DNA from: Nostoc linckia z4
Lineage (GTDB): Bacteria; Cyanobacteriota; Cyanobacteriia; Cyanobacteriales; Nostocaceae
Assembly: GCF_002608075.1 (NCBI RefSeq)
Contig: NZ_LAHA01000028.1
Location: 1 to 64,000, forward strand
Direction: 5' to 3'
DNA length: 64,000 nucleotides
A program made the translations under genes and the position numbers. Positions 63,400 to 64,000 of this stretch are shown here, piece by piece (positions within the stretch are counted from its first letter, which is position 1; every line of letters starts with the position of its first letter). A model generated the notes under the pieces. The model was not told where the DNA came from and searched no databases. It saw only the letters and a program-made list of their open reading frames with translations.

Positions 63400-63580
63400 T
63401 TGAATTCTCAAGGGTGGGAATGAACAAATTAAAAATACCAGTAGGCTAAATCATTATTATGGCGGATTAACACAAGAGACGTTAAATAGCAACGTCTCTA
63501 CATCTGAATTCATTGTTGATTAATGAAAAGCGATCGCCTAACCTATGTACAATTCTAAAGCGAATTCTCACAGTACAATC

Positions 63581-64000
63581 ATGAGCAACATTCCCCAAAT
63601 CGGACAACCAGCACCAGATTTTTCCACACTCGACCAAAATGGTAATCTCACAAGTCTCTCTGACTTCAGCAGTAAATGGGTTGTGCTTTATTTCTACCCC
63701 AAAGATGACACCCCAGGCTGTACCACCGAAGCCAAAGATTTTAGCGAATTATATGAAGACTTCAGCGCACTCGAAGCCAAAATTTTAGGTGTAAGTCCAG
63801 ATTCTGGTAAATCCCATTGTAAATTTATCAGCAAACATAACTTGTCCATTACCCTCCTAAGCGACCCCGAACATATTTTGATAGAAGCTTATGGTGGTTG
63901 GCGCTTAAAGAAGTTTATGGGTAAAGAATATATGGGTGTGGCTCGCTCAACTTTTTTGATTTCACCTGATAGAATTATTGCCTATACTTGGCCAAATGTG
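63581..64000 (+). CDS. bcp: Thiol peroxidase Bcp/PrxQ, cut by window edge
   Basis: The first 140 residues are visible. IGQPAPDFSTLDQNGN, VVLYFYPKDDTPGCTTEAKDF (peroxidatic C47) and ILGVSPDSGKSHCKF, LLSDPEHILIEAYGGW, RSTFLISPD are typical of Bcp/PrxQ peroxiredoxins, which reduce hydroperoxides using thioredoxin. Position 52, where many members hold the resolving cysteine (CTTEAC), is lysine, so this is a one-cysteine form or uses C80. ATG 63581, weak ribosome site. The gene runs off the right edge. Confidence 0.93.
   Translation, partial: MSNIPQIGQPAPDFSTLDQNGNLTSLSDFSSKWVVLYFYPKDDTPGCTTEAKDFSELYEDFSALEAKILGVSPDSGKSHCKFISKHNLSITLLSDPEHILIEAYGGWRLKKFMGKEYMGVARSTFLISPDRIIAYTWPNV

Noticed and set aside
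1..64000. tRNA and rRNA genes
   Set aside because: No T-loop/acceptor pattern or rRNA-like stretch was recognised by eye; a tRNA search could not be run.

Overview
The window looks like chromosomal DNA of a filamentous, probably heterocyst-forming cyanobacterium (Nostocales). The evidence is a psbA (photosystem II D1) fragment, a plastoquinone-type prenyltransferase, very frequent HIP1 octamers (GCGATCGC), heptameric STRR repeats of the cagtcaa type in most gene gaps, and several protein families that I know mainly from this group (DUF6335, the short Zn-ribbon protein, paired PAS kinases). The genus cannot be fixed from the sequence alone. No rRNA, tRNA, CRISPR array, transposase or phage gene was recognised.

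Layout. 1-4.2 kb: the 5' end of psbA, a HIT protein, a GT39-like membrane glycosyltransferase, a GlpQ-type phosphodiesterase and a small Rieske protein. 4.4-8.1 kb: a group of small stress-type proteins (DUF6335, DUF2267, a PfpI/ferritin-like fusion, a short exported protein, a cupin). 8.3-42.9 kb: a very large exopolysaccharide/lipopolysaccharide locus. It has a Wzc-like tyrosine autokinase reading leftward and, to the right, a GT4 enzyme, an ABC exporter (Wzm/Wzt), a nucleotide-sugar module (acetyltransferase, Gfo/Idh/MocA oxidoreductase, DegT aminotransferase, second acetyltransferase, SDR epimerase/dehydratase, second DegT aminotransferase), a duplicated flavin-reductase-fold protein, a 1007-residue DUF4082/Ig/dimethylformamidase-like protein beside a Tat-exported protein, then nine glycosyltransferases or glycosyltransferase-like proteins, a methyltransferase, a Wzy/WaaL-type membrane protein, a YdcF protein and a WcaF-type acetyltransferase. 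43-44.7 kb: a secreted protein of unknown function, convergent with that locus. 46-50.7 kb: two neighbouring PAS histidine kinases with related C-terminal halves. 50.7-58.4 kb: DUF2141, a peptidoglycan-binding/HEAT protein, an EamA exporter, exopolyphosphatase, UbiA prenyltransferase and a small conserved protein. 58.9-64 kb: a PadR regulator with a carotenoid oxygenase, a decayed repeat-protein gene, a toxin-antitoxin pair, a short photolyase-like flavoprotein and the start of a Bcp peroxiredoxin.

How the genes fit together. The 8-43 kb locus can make activated amino- and acetyl-sugars, assemble them with many glycosyltransferases, export them through Wzm/Wzt and probably polymerise or ligate them with the Wzy/WaaL-type protein. 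The Wzc-like kinase suggests a second export route or a regulator of chain length.

The least expected observations are these. (1) The two adjacent histidine kinases carry unrelated, intergenic-type repeat DNA of nearly the same length (about 44 and 45 codons) at the same point of the dimerisation domain. (2) Two short mobile-like elements have terminal inverted repeats and flanking direct repeats. (3) A 21/42-nt repeat gene has been broken by what look like two 1-nt deletions and one nonsense change. (4) The short photolyase-like protein has a four-cysteine pattern that could hold an Fe-S cluster. (5) The polysaccharide locus contains the tandem flavin-reductase-fold protein and the dimethylformamidase-like/Tat protein pair, both without an obvious role.
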